A program made the position numbers and the translations under genes. The notes below the pieces were generated by a model. It was not told the origin of the DNA, ran no database searches, and saw only the letters and a program-made list of their open reading frames with translations. A stretch of DNA of 64,000 bases from Paucidesulfovibrio gracilis DSM 16080 (GTDB taxonomy: Bacteria; Desulfobacterota; Desulfovibrionia; Desulfovibrionales; Desulfovibrionaceae), in contig NZ_FUYC01000001.1 in the NCBI RefSeq assembly GCF_900167125.1, forward strand, positions 124,001-188,000, read 5' to 3'. Position 1 is the stretch's first letter. Each line of letters opens with the position of its first letter. This document shows positions 22,978-30,317 of the stretch, in pieces.

Positions 22978-23007
22978 CTCCATTCCCGACACACGCCGGG
23001 AATGGAG
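22978..23007 (-). other. Intercistronic stem-loop between ferredoxin and acyl-CoA ligase genes
   Basis: A perfect 11-bp stem, CTCCATTCCCG (22978-22988) with CGGGAATGGAG (22997-23007), and an 8-nt loop. No T-tract follows on the - strand and the next ribosome site begins 5-10 bases later, so it is more likely an RNA-processing or stability element than a terminator. Confidence 0.55.
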
Positions 23008-23012
23008 AACTC

Positions 23013-23228
23013 TTAATTATCGACGACGACACCAATGGCCATGTCGGGACACACGATGCCGCAGATGTCACAAAGAACACACTTGTCCGGATTGGCCTGA
23101 TACACATAGTTGTAGCCGCTGGCGTTGATGGCCGTACCCAGGGCGAGAACCCCTTTGGGGCAGTTATCCACGCACAACTCGCAGGACTTGCAACGTTTGG
23201 CGTCAATGATGTGGCGCTTTTCACTCAT
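23013..23228 (-). CDS. 2x[4Fe-4S] ferredoxin subunit of 2-oxoacid oxidoreductase (delta-like)
   Basis: A 71-residue ferredoxin with two clusters: CKSCELCVDNCPKG and CVLCDICGIVCPD. The ATG at 23228 overlaps the end of the gamma-subunit gene by 8 bases (ATGAGTGA), so the two are translated together. In multi-subunit 2-oxoacid:ferredoxin oxidoreductases such a subunit carries electrons from the TPP enzyme to free ferredoxin. No extra domain is present. Confidence 0.9.
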   Translation of the reverse strand: MSEKRHIIDAKRCKSCELCVDNCPKGVLALGTAINASGYNYVYQANPDKCVLCDICGIVCPDMAIGVVVDN

Positions 23229-23778
23229 TTCCCGACTCCTTTTCCACGGCGGCATAGCCGGTGCGCAAGGCATTGATGTTCAGCTCAACCAACTCGGGCT
23301 TTTTCTTGCCCATGGTCTCTTTCACCACCTCTTCCACTGTCTCCAGCTTCAGCAACCCGGATCCGGCGAGAACAGCGCCCAGCATGACCATGTTGGCGCA
23401 ACGCACGGTACCCAGTTCCACGGCAGTGTCGGAAACCGGCAGGCAAACCTGCTCGAATCCTTCGGCCTGCTTGGGGGACTCGATCATGGAAGAGTTCGTG
23501 TAGAGCTTGCCGCCGGGGATGACGCCCTCAAAGCAATTGTCGTAGATGGACTGGCTGAGCGCAACGGCGACGTCGGCGTCATTCTCGACAATGGGGCTGC
23601 CGATAGGCTCGTCGGAAACGATGACGAATGCGGTGGAGTCGCCGCCGCGCTGTTCGATTCCGTAAGTCTGGGTCATGACGACCTTCAGACCTTCCTTGAT
23701 GGCGCCGAGGCAGACCATCTTGGCCATAAGCGCGGACCCCTGTCCGCCCGATCCAGAAAACATGCACTTATGCAACAT
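23221..23778 (-). CDS. 2-oxoacid:ferredoxin oxidoreductase, gamma subunit
   Basis: A 185-residue protein starting at ATG 23778 inside the end of the beta gene (11-base overlap). The N-terminus MFSGSGGQGSALMAKMVCLGA is the gamma-subunit hallmark, followed by TQTYGIEQRGGDSTAFVIVSD. This domain binds CoA in pyruvate- and 2-oxoglutarate-type ferredoxin oxidoreductases. The family name korC/vorA-like cannot be settled from sequence alone, since substrate range depends on the alpha and beta subunits. Confidence 0.9.
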   Translation of the reverse strand: MLHKCMFSGSGGQGSALMAKMVCLGAIKEGLKVVMTQTYGIEQRGGDSTAFVIVSDEPIGSPIVENDADVAVALSQSIYDNCFEGVIPGGKLYTNSSMIESPKQAEGFEQVCLPVSDTAVELGTVRCANMVMLGAVLAGSGLLKLETVEEVVKETMGKKKPELVELNINALRTGYAAVEKESGNE

Positions 23779-24529
23779 CGCCCTGCTCCGTTTCGTCTTT
23801 GAAAACCTGCGGTTTGAAGTACTCCACCATATTCTCGGCACAATGCGTGTAGGAGTCCTTGACCTTCATTTTGAACCCGGTGGGACACGGGACGATGACT
23901 TCCACGAAGGCATAGCCCAAGCCCTTGACCTGGCATTCGAACGCCTTTTGAATGCTCTTCTTGGCGCGGCGGATGCCCCGGGGGTTGGCCACGGTTTCGC
24001 GGGCCAGGTACTTTACGCCTTCCATGGAGCGCATCATCTCGGGTACGAGCAGAGGGTAACCCTGGCGAGGCACTTCACGGCCCTTGACCGTGGTGGTGGT
24101 CACCTGTCCTTCCAAGGTGGTGGGGGACATCTGGCCGCCGGTCATGCCGAACACCGTGTTGTTGACCATGATGGTGGTGATGGGCATGCCCTTGTTGGCG
24201 GCATGCAGCAGGTCGCCGAGACCGATGGCACTGGTGTCGCCGTCACCGGCGTAGGTGAAGACGATATTCTCCGGCATGGCCAGCTTGTAGCCCTCGGCAA
24301 AGGAGGGAGAGCGGCCGTGCGTGGCTTCGATGGCGTCGATATCCATATAATGATGGGAAAATCCGCCGCAGCCGATGCCCACAACGGCGATGGTGCGTTC
24401 CATAATGCCCAGATTCTCAATGGCCTCGGCCACGAGTCGGGTCACGATGCCGTGGCCGCAGCCCGGGCAGTAGCTCGTGAGCTTATCCAGGTTTAATGTC
24501 TTGCCGAATTTCTTACTCAGGTTTTCCAT
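23768..24529 (-). CDS. 2-oxoacid:ferredoxin oxidoreductase, beta (TPP-binding) subunit
   Basis: A 253-residue subunit that binds thiamine diphosphate. Seen: YCPGCGHGIVTRLVAEAIE, the substrate/TPP region HGRSPSFAEGYKLA, and the TPP signature YAGDGDTSAIGLGDLLHA with NNTVFGMTGGQMSPTT. It lacks the extra cysteines of single-chain pyruvate oxidoreductases, so iron-sulfur centres come from the separate ferredoxin subunit. The start lies 3 bp after the alpha gene. The complex converts a 2-oxoacid plus CoA into acyl-CoA, CO2 and reduced ferredoxin. KorB-like. Confidence 0.92.
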   Translation of the reverse strand: MENLSKKFGKTLNLDKLTSYCPGCGHGIVTRLVAEAIENLGIMERTIAVVGIGCGGFSHHYMDIDAIEATHGRSPSFAEGYKLAMPENIVFTYAGDGDTSAIGLGDLLHAANKGMPITTIMVNNTVFGMTGGQMSPTTLEGQVTTTTVKGREVPRQGYPLLVPEMMRSMEGVKYLARETVANPRGIRRAKKSIQKAFECQVKGLGYAFVEVIVPCPTGFKMKVKDSYTHCAENMVEYFKPQVFKDETEQGDVA

Positions 24530-24532
24530 TTG

Positions 24533-25603
24533 TTATTCCCCCATGATCCTGTTTGCTTCGGCAATCATGTCGGCCAGCGTGTGCATAGGCGTATCGCCAC
24601 CGGTCTTACCGAAGAAGTGAACAGGAGTCCGGCCATTGACGGCCAGTTTCACGTCGTCGACCATCTGGCCGAGGTTCATTTCAACAACCAGGATGTTCTT
24701 TACGGAGTCCGGCAGGGCGGCAAAAGCGCGCTCCGGGAAGGGCCACAGGGTGATGGGACGGATAAAGCCGACCTTTTTCCCCTGGGCGCGCATCTTCGCG
24801 ACCATGTCCCGACACATGCGGCCATGGATGCCGAATGCCGCGACCACCAGTTCGGCGTCCTCGACACCATCCTGCTCCCACATCTGTTCGTTTTCACAGA
24901 TGGTCTCGTACTTGGCGCGCAGCTTCTCGTTCATCTCGTAGCCGTCCTGGTGGGAGTAGCTTCCCGTGATGAGCGCACGCTTGGGATGATCCTTGGTGCC
25001 GGTAAAGGCCCATTCGGATGTATCGAATTCCGCGGAATAGTCATGGTACTCGGGCAGCGTGGTGGACTCGGTGGTCTGGGCGCTGACGCCGTCAAGCACG
25101 AACATGACCGGGGTCCGGTAGGTGTAGGCCAGTTTCACACCCTTGGGCATGAGGTCGGCGATTTCCTGCCCGGAGGACGGAGCCAGGACGATGACATGAT
25201 AGTCACCATGAGCGCCGCCGCGAGTGGCCACATAATAGTCGCTCTGGGCACCGAGAATGTCGCCGTCGCCGGGACCGACGCGCATGGAGTCAAACACGAT
25301 GCAGGGCAGTTCCGCGGCACACATGAAACCGATGGCCTCGTGCATGAGGGTCAGTCCCGGGCCGGAGCTGGATGTGGCGATCAGCTTCCCGGTACAGGCG
25401 GCACCGGCAACGGCACTGGAAACGGCCAGCTCACTTTCCATCTGCATCATTTCCCCGCCGTACTTGGGCAGGATCACGGCCATGCGCTTCATCACGTCCG
25501 TGGCGGGAGTGATGGGGTAGGCGAAGTGGTACTTCACGCCACATCTGGCCAAACACTCCGCAAAGGCCTCCGTATTTTTCAAGAACATCGTTTCCTGGGC
25601 CAT
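24533..25603 (-). CDS. 2-oxoacid:ferredoxin oxidoreductase, alpha subunit
   Basis: A 356-residue subunit; GAGGTGAAT precedes the ATG at 25603, preferred to the upstream start because of this signal and family length. Seen: YHFAYPITPATDVMKRMA, MQMESELAVSSAVAGAACTGK with the conserved Glu that activates TPP, TSSSGPGLTLMHEAIGF, and a C-terminal transketolase-like domain ending VVEMNLGQMVDDVKLAV. First gene of the eight-gene catabolic operon. Closest in layout to KorA/VorB-type enzymes for 2-oxoglutarate or branched 2-oxoacids. Confidence 0.91.
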   Translation of the reverse strand: MAQETMFLKNTEAFAECLARCGVKYHFAYPITPATDVMKRMAVILPKYGGEMMQMESELAVSSAVAGAACTGKLIATSSSGPGLTLMHEAIGFMCAAELPCIVFDSMRVGPGDGDILGAQSDYYVATRGGAHGDYHVIVLAPSSGQEIADLMPKGVKLAYTYRTPVMFVLDGVSAQTTESTTLPEYHDYSAEFDTSEWAFTGTKDHPKRALITGSYSHQDGYEMNEKLRAKYETICENEQMWEQDGVEDAELVVAAFGIHGRMCRDMVAKMRAQGKKVGFIRPITLWPFPERAFAALPDSVKNILVVEMNLGQMVDDVKLAVNGRTPVHFFGKTGGDTPMHTLADMIAEANRIMGE

Positions 25604-25665
25604 ATTCACCTCAATGGGATTCGTTGCGGTTAAATTGAACAATCGCACCTTGATGTTTTACATTG

Positions 25666-25680
25666 TGGTACGGCATACCA
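25666..25680. promoter_or_regulatory. Candidate IclR operator 1
   Basis: Perfect 5-5-5 palindrome TGGTACGGCATACCA, about 63 bp before the start of the 2-oxoacid oxidoreductase operon. A near copy lies at 25957-25971 at the other end of the same divergent region, ahead of the BCCT gene. The pair shares TGGTAYGRCATACYA. Assignment to the IclR protein encoded at 27788-28618 is inference from position. Confidence 0.5.
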
Positions 25681-25956
25681 GTAAACCAGACAAAATTTTT
25701 TCACCGCGCGGCCAAACACTTCGTTGTACCAAATAGCGGCATTTCGTTTTGATATGCTGCACGATATCCAAACCATTTCGACCCGTCAACCCCTTTCGAC
25801 ATTTTGACCCTCTATTTTCAAATCCCCTGCGAACCGTGGCTTTCTCAGAATGCAAACCGCAAAATTCATCGTCCTGGCTGAATAAAAATTTCTTTCTTCC
25901 CTCCTGGGCCGGCTTATTGACAGCATGCTTTTTTTCTCTTACACCTTACCACCAAA

Positions 25957-25971
25957 TGGTATGACATACTA
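25957..25971. promoter_or_regulatory. Candidate IclR operator 2
   Basis: TGGTATGACATACTA, one mismatch from a perfect 5-5-5 palindrome, 144 bp upstream of the BCCT start codon. Its bases agree with operator 1 at 12 of 15 positions. The two sites bracket the divergent promoters of the catabolic operon and the carrier. The 25681-25956 interval between them is AT-rich without any gene. Confidence 0.5.
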
Positions 25972-26114
25972 TTTACTGGTTTACTTGTGCTTCAGCATAT
26001 TGGAAACGCTCCGAGAGAATCTCTGCGCCTATGGAGTTGCGAATACAGTCCGTGTGTGACAGGAACGATCGCGGCAAAATAGACAATTCTTCGGGCAAAC
26101 TGGAGGGAGTTACA

Positions 26115-27680
26115 ATGCAAGAGGCCACGATCAATGACGATCGACGAAAACTAAACCATTTTACTTTTTGGCCCGGATTCATACTATTGGTGTCGGGAAT
26201 CACCTTGGGTCTTGTGTATCACGAAGGTCTGGCCGCCATCCTCTGTACCACAATGGACTGGATTCACTTCAATTTCGGTTGGCTCGAAGTTTCCCTGGGC
26301 ATTATCATCGTCATGTTCACGGCGGGAGTCGCCTTCTCCCCCATCGGCGACATTCGGCTCGGCGGTCGGGACGCCAAGCCTGAATTCACCTTCTGGCAAT
26401 GGTTTGCCCTTTCCCTTTGCGGCTGCATCGGCATCGGCATTCTCTTTTGGGCCATGGGCGAACCCATCTACCACATGATGCAGCCGCCCCTGAGCCTGCA
26501 CATCGAACCCGGCTCCAAGGACGCCGGCGTGTTCGCGGTTGCGCAGACGACCCTGCACTGGACCATCGCCCAATACTGTTTCTACACGATCTGCGCCGTG
26601 GCCATCGCGTTGGTGAGCTTCAACCGCAAGTACCCCATGTCCGTGGCTGCCGGGCTGTATTCGCTGTTCCCCAAAAGCTGGCGGCCCGTTGTGGCTCCCA
26701 CGGTCCACGCCATTTGCCTCTTTTCCCTGTGCTGCGCCATCGCCACCAGCATGGGCGCGGGCCTGATGCAGATCGGCAGCGGCACGGGACAGATTTTCGG
26801 TTACACCCCCGGGCCTGGAACCTGGGCCGCAGCCGCCGCAATCATCATCCCCATTTACGTGATCTCCTCCTACTCCGGCCTGAAAAAAGGCATGCGGCTC
26901 CTGTCCACCGGCACAACCAGAGCCTTTCTGTTCTTCATGGGACTCGTTCTTCTTGCCGGTCCCACCCTGTTCATTCTGGGCATCGGCGTGGAGTCCTTCG
27001 GCTACTTCGTGAACAACTTCTTCCGTAACAGCACCCTGCTGAACACCATGCAGGTCAGTGACAAATGGCCCATGCAATGGCTTGTGCCCTACATGGAAAT
27101 CTTCTTTATCTTCGCACCATTGCTCGGTCACTTCCTGGCCCGCATCGGCAAGGGCAGAACAGTACGGCAATTCATACTTGTGAACATCATTCCGCCGACC
27201 ATCTTCTGCCATTTCTGGATCGCCACCTTTGGCGGCACTGCCGTATACTTCCAATGGAGCGGCCTGGTGGACGTCTGGGCAGGTATTCACAACCACGGCA
27301 TGGAGTCCATGGTTTACATCCTGCTTTCCCAGTTCCCGTTTAGCAAAATTCTGATGGGCATCTTCGTGGTGACCATCGTGTTCTCTTTTGCCACCATGAC
27401 CGACTCCCTGGTGGCCACGCTGGCCATCATCTCCACCAAAGGCGTGCAGGCCAGTGAAGAACCGCCCAAGAAACTGAAGATTCTTTGGGGTATTGTCACC
27501 GGCTTGATCGCCTATGTGCTTTGTATTTCAGGAGGTATCGCCCCTGTGCGGGGGCTGATATCCCTTGCGGGATTCCCCATGATGATCTTCACTTTCGGAA
27601 TGTGTATTTCTATTGTAAAGGAGGGTATGTATTTATTAAAGAAACCTGATTGGCTGGACAACGATCCTGAAAATAGCTAA
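26115..27680 (+). CDS. BCCT-family transporter (betaine/choline/carnitine type)
   Basis: A 521-residue carrier with 12 membrane helices; GGAGGGA lies 7 bp before the ATG at 26115. Seen: FTFWPGFILLVSGI, the TM3-4 stretch GIGILFWAMGEPIYHM (usual GxGxxFWGVAEP), TLHWTIAQYCFYT (the HWG/HWT-aromatic box region) and the second-half TDSLVATLA. BCCT carriers import quaternary or N-methylated amino compounds with Na+ or H+, or by exchange. The divergent operon encodes a DAO-type oxidase, so uptake of a methylated or amino substrate for catabolism is likelier than osmoprotection. No C-terminal osmosensing extension is seen. Confidence 0.88.
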   Translation: MQEATINDDRRKLNHFTFWPGFILLVSGITLGLVYHEGLAAILCTTMDWIHFNFGWLEVSLGIIIVMFTAGVAFSPIGDIRLGGRDAKPEFTFWQWFALSLCGCIGIGILFWAMGEPIYHMMQPPLSLHIEPGSKDAGVFAVAQTTLHWTIAQYCFYTICAVAIALVSFNRKYPMSVAAGLYSLFPKSWRPVVAPTVHAICLFSLCCAIATSMGAGLMQIGSGTGQIFGYTPGPGTWAAAAAIIIPIYVISSYSGLKKGMRLLSTGTTRAFLFFMGLVLLAGPTLFILGIGVESFGYFVNNFFRNSTLLNTMQVSDKWPMQWLVPYMEIFFIFAPLLGHFLARIGKGRTVRQFILVNIIPPTIFCHFWIATFGGTAVYFQWSGLVDVWAGIHNHGMESMVYILLSQFPFSKILMGIFVVTIVFSFATMTDSLVATLAIISTKGVQASEEPPKKLKILWGIVTGLIAYVLCISGGIAPVRGLISLAGFPMMIFTFGMCISIVKEGMYLLKKPDWLDNDPENS

Positions 27681-27685
27681 ATGCT

Positions 27686-27716
27686 GAATGCCCTTTACTT
27701 ATGGTGAAGGGCATTC
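27686..27716 (+). other. Stem-loop between BCCT and IclR genes
   Basis: A perfect 10-bp stem, GAATGCCCTT (27686-27695) and AAGGGCATTC (27707-27716), just after the BCCT stop. There is no T-tract, so it is either a weak terminator or a stabilising hairpin that keeps regulator levels below carrier levels. Confidence 0.5.
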
Positions 27717-27787
27717 AACTTCTCAACGGAACTTCAACCCCAAAACCGAACATCCTTTTTTGAGTTTGTTGGAATTTTGAGGAAACC

Positions 27788-28618
27788 ATGTCACAAAACG
27801 ATAAGTATTATATGATGCGATCCTTGGAAAAAGCTCTTTTCGTCGCCGAAACCATGGCAACGGAAACCAGTTGGGAGCTGAAGACGCTCAGTGCGGCCTG
27901 CTCCATTCCCAAGGGGACGTTGCAGCGTATTCTACGCACCTACGAAGATCTCGGCTATGTGCGGCAAGTCCACCGGGGCGGCGCCTATGCCTTGACGCTC
28001 AAGTTCTACAAGCTGGGAAAACAGATCATCTCGCAAAGCAACCTGGTTACCCTCGTGGAGCCGGTTATCCAGAAGCTGCGGGACCAGGTCAACGAAACCG
28101 TGAACCTCAGCACGCTTTCCGGCATCGACATGGTCGTCATCCATCAAAAGGCCTCCAATCACGCGCTTCGTATGGATTCCATCATCGGAACGTCCTTTCC
28201 AGCGTATCTTTCAGCCTCGGGCAAAGTATTTCTCGCATTTTTGTCCGAAGAAAAATTGCGCTGCTTCATCAAGGAACTCCGGCGGCTGGATACCAATATT
28301 GATACGGAAAAAATCAACTTGATCTACAAAGAAATCGAATTTGCCCGCGAACGGGGTATCGGATTGGACTTTGAAGAATTGTTCCAAGGTATTCGATGCA
28401 TTGCGGCTCCGGTTTTCGACGATTCCGGAGAAATCATCGCCACCATCAGTTGCTCCGTCCCCACGGTGCGGCTGGACAGGGCGCTGTCCCAAACCTTGTT
28501 GACCGAGATCCCCCGCGCCGCGGCCGAGGCCTCGCAACTTTTTGAGTCGCCGATCCATTCTTTCCGGTTCAACCTGGAAGAAATCACCGACATGCTTGTG
28601 GCCGTCGAGCCGCGCTAA
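27788..28618 (+). CDS. IclR-family transcriptional regulator
   Basis: A 276-residue regulator. The N-terminal winged helix-turn-helix is LKTLSAACSIPKGTLQRILRTYEDLGYV (about residues 27-55); the C-terminal ligand-binding domain follows with SGIDMVVIHQKAS, SASGKVFLAFL and RGIGLDFEELFQGIRCIAAPVFD, typical IclR GAF-like features. It is 107 bp downstream of the BCCT gene. It probably senses the imported substrate or its 2-oxoacid product and controls the divergent region where two palindromes occur. Activator or repressor action cannot be decided from sequence. Confidence 0.9.
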   Translation: MSQNDKYYMMRSLEKALFVAETMATETSWELKTLSAACSIPKGTLQRILRTYEDLGYVRQVHRGGAYALTLKFYKLGKQIISQSNLVTLVEPVIQKLRDQVNETVNLSTLSGIDMVVIHQKASNHALRMDSIIGTSFPAYLSASGKVFLAFLSEEKLRCFIKELRRLDTNIDTEKINLIYKEIEFARERGIGLDFEELFQGIRCIAAPVFDDSGEIIATISCSVPTVRLDRALSQTLLTEIPRAAAEASQLFESPIHSFRFNLEEITDMLVAVEPR

Positions 28619-28670
28619 GAACGGTTCGCTGCCCGCGCCCTTTTCCGGCGGTCAGATTGTATTGACAACA

Positions 28671-28713
28671 AAACGGCCCGGCTTGCTCCAATGCAAACCG
28701 GGCCGTTTCTTTT
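28671..28713 (+). terminator. Rho-independent terminator after the IclR gene
   Basis: AAACGGCCCGG (28671-28681) pairs perfectly with CCGGGCCGTTT (28698-28708), followed by CTTTT. The opposite strand has TTTTGTTG, so it may also stop the larB transcript arriving from the other side. Confidence 0.9.
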
Positions 28714-28744
28714 GCGGCTGATTCTCGTACCAACTGGATATTTC

Positions 28745-29509
28745 TTATGAATGCGCGTTGTCGATGGCGCGCAATATCTTGCATGCGGCGCAGGCCGCGC
28801 CGAATCCATTATCAATGTTCACAACGGTCACACCGCTGGCGCAGGACGTTAGCATGCCGAGCAATGCCGATAACCCATTAAAATTGGCGCCATACCCCAC
28901 GGAAGTGGGTACCGCGATGAGCGGCTGCTCCACCAGGCCGCCCACAACACTGGACAGCGCGCCCTCCATGCCCGCAATAACGATAAGCACCGAATATTGC
29001 CGGATCTGGTCCAAGGTTCCCAACAGCCGATGCAGCCCGGCCACGCCGAGGTCGGAACAAATGGTTGCGCTGCGGCCGAGCATCTCGCAGGTGACCCGTG
29101 CCTCCTCGGCCACGCCCAGGTCGGATGTCCCTGCCGTAAGGATGCCGACTTCGTTTGCCCGGGGTTCGACCTGTTGTTCCATTGCGGTTAATGTCCGGCC
29201 AAGTGCATTGTATTCCAGACCGGGTATCCGCTCCCGCACGAACACCGCCTTTTCCGGAGAGACACGGGTAGCCAGGACATTGCCCCGCCCTTTCATGTGT
29301 TCAAAAATATCCGTCAATTGTTCCGGCGTCTTTCCCGAACCGTAGATCACTTCGGGAAACCCGTTGCGCAACATCCGATGTCGGTCGATCTTGGTATGCC
29401 CGATATCCTGAAACGGCAGGTCGCGCAGTTGTTCCACCCCCTGCTCCACACTGGTGCGCCCGTCCTGGACGGCTTGCAGCAGGCTTTCCAATTCGGTATT
29501 CGCATTCAT
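28745..29509 (-). CDS. larB: Nickel-pincer cofactor biosynthesis protein LarB
   Basis: A 254-residue protein. LarB carboxylates nicotinic acid adenine dinucleotide at C5 and hydrolyses its phosphoanhydride, the first step of the nickel-pincer nucleotide (NPN) cofactor. Seen: DIGHTKIDRHRMLRNGFPEVIYG in the N-terminal half and a PurE-like C-terminal domain with GTSDLGVAEEA, IAGMEGALSSVVGGL and PTSVGYGANFNG. Gene order larC-larE-larB on the - strand, with 10 bp between larE and larB. Confidence 0.93.
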   Translation of the reverse strand: MNANTELESLLQAVQDGRTSVEQGVEQLRDLPFQDIGHTKIDRHRMLRNGFPEVIYGSGKTPEQLTDIFEHMKGRGNVLATRVSPEKAVFVRERIPGLEYNALGRTLTAMEQQVEPRANEVGILTAGTSDLGVAEEARVTCEMLGRSATICSDLGVAGLHRLLGTLDQIRQYSVLIVIAGMEGALSSVVGGLVEQPLIAVPTSVGYGANFNGLSALLGMLTSCASGVTVVNIDNGFGAACAACKILRAIDNAHS

Positions 29510-29519
29510 CGATGCATCC

Positions 29520-30317
29520 TCAATTGGCCGTCGAATTCAGGCTGCCCATGGAATACCCTCGCAAGTCCAGGGTCACATGCCGGAATCCGAGCTTTTTAAG
29601 CGTATTGGAAATATGTTGATCAACATCAGCATCCAGCAAGTCGGCCAATCTGTTCCGCGGCACTTCAATACGGGCCACGTCCCCATGGTTCCGCACCCGC
29701 ACCACGGGAAAACCGCACTGCACCACAAACGCTTCAGCCCGTTCCACCCGGCGCAAAGCCGCGTCCGTCACCCGCACATGCGCTGGCATGCGCGACAATA
29801 GACAACCGGAGGAAGGCTTATCCCAAGTGGAAAGCCCACGTTGCCGGGACAAGGCCCGAATCTCCGCCTTTGCCAGACCAGCATCAAGCAATGGACTGAC
29901 CACCCCGAGTTCCTGCACTGCCTTGAGTCCCGGGCGGTAGTCGCTCAAATCGTCCACATTGGTCCCATCCAGCACATGTTCCAAGCCCTGTTCTGCGGCC
30001 TGCTCCCGTAGCCGTTGGAACATCCTTTTTTTGCAATGATAGCAATGGTCCGCTGGATTGCTGCGCATGGATTCCGGAAAGTCCAACTCCAACACCAGAT
30101 GTTCTGCACCCACGGCCCGGGCCAAAGCCTTTGCTTCACGCACTTCCCGCTCCGGCACATACGGTGTGGAAACCGTGACCGCCACGAGCTGGTTACCCAT
30201 GACGCGTTGCGCCTCATGCAATAACAACGCGCTGTCCACTCCCCCGGAGAACGCCAGCACCCCCCCGCCAAGCTCTTTCAGCCGGTCCAGGAGCATATCG
30301 TAGCTGTTTCCGGTCAT
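29520..30317 (-). CDS. larE: ATP-dependent sacrificial sulfur transferase LarE
   Basis: A 265-residue PP-loop enzyme that adenylates P2CMN and inserts sulfur to form the thiocarboxylates of the NPN cofactor. Seen: PP-loop AFSGGVDSALLLHEA, a HCYHCKKR motif near residue 90, and WDKPSSGCLLSRMP with C172, which aligns with the sulfur-donating Cys176 of Lactiplantibacillus LarE. Sacrificial single-Cys enzymes and cluster-containing LarE forms both exist; the single Cys in this segment favours the former. Its ATG overlaps the end of larC by four bases. Confidence 0.93.
   Translation of the reverse strand: MTGNSYDMLLDRLKELGGGVLAFSGGVDSALLLHEAQRVMGNQLVAVTVSTPYVPEREVREAKALARAVGAEHLVLELDFPESMRSNPADHCYHCKKRMFQRLREQAAEQGLEHVLDGTNVDDLSDYRPGLKAVQELGVVSPLLDAGLAKAEIRALSRQRGLSTWDKPSSGCLLSRMPAHVRVTDAALRRVERAEAFVVQCGFPVVRVRNHGDVARIEVPRNRLADLLDADVDQHISNTLKKLGFRHVTLDLRGYSMGSLNSTAN

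Noticed and set aside
21304-23016. 570-residue open frame on + strand
   Set aside because: It is antisense to the ADP-forming acyl-CoA ligase, has odd His/Gly/Asp-rich composition and no ribosome site.
24530-25633. 367-residue open frame on + strand
   Set aside because: Antisense to the alpha subunit gene of the 2-oxoacid oxidoreductase; Gly/His-rich shadow.
26184-27296. 370-residue open frame on - strand
   Set aside because: Antisense to the BCCT carrier with composition typical of a shadow frame; no start signal or family pattern.
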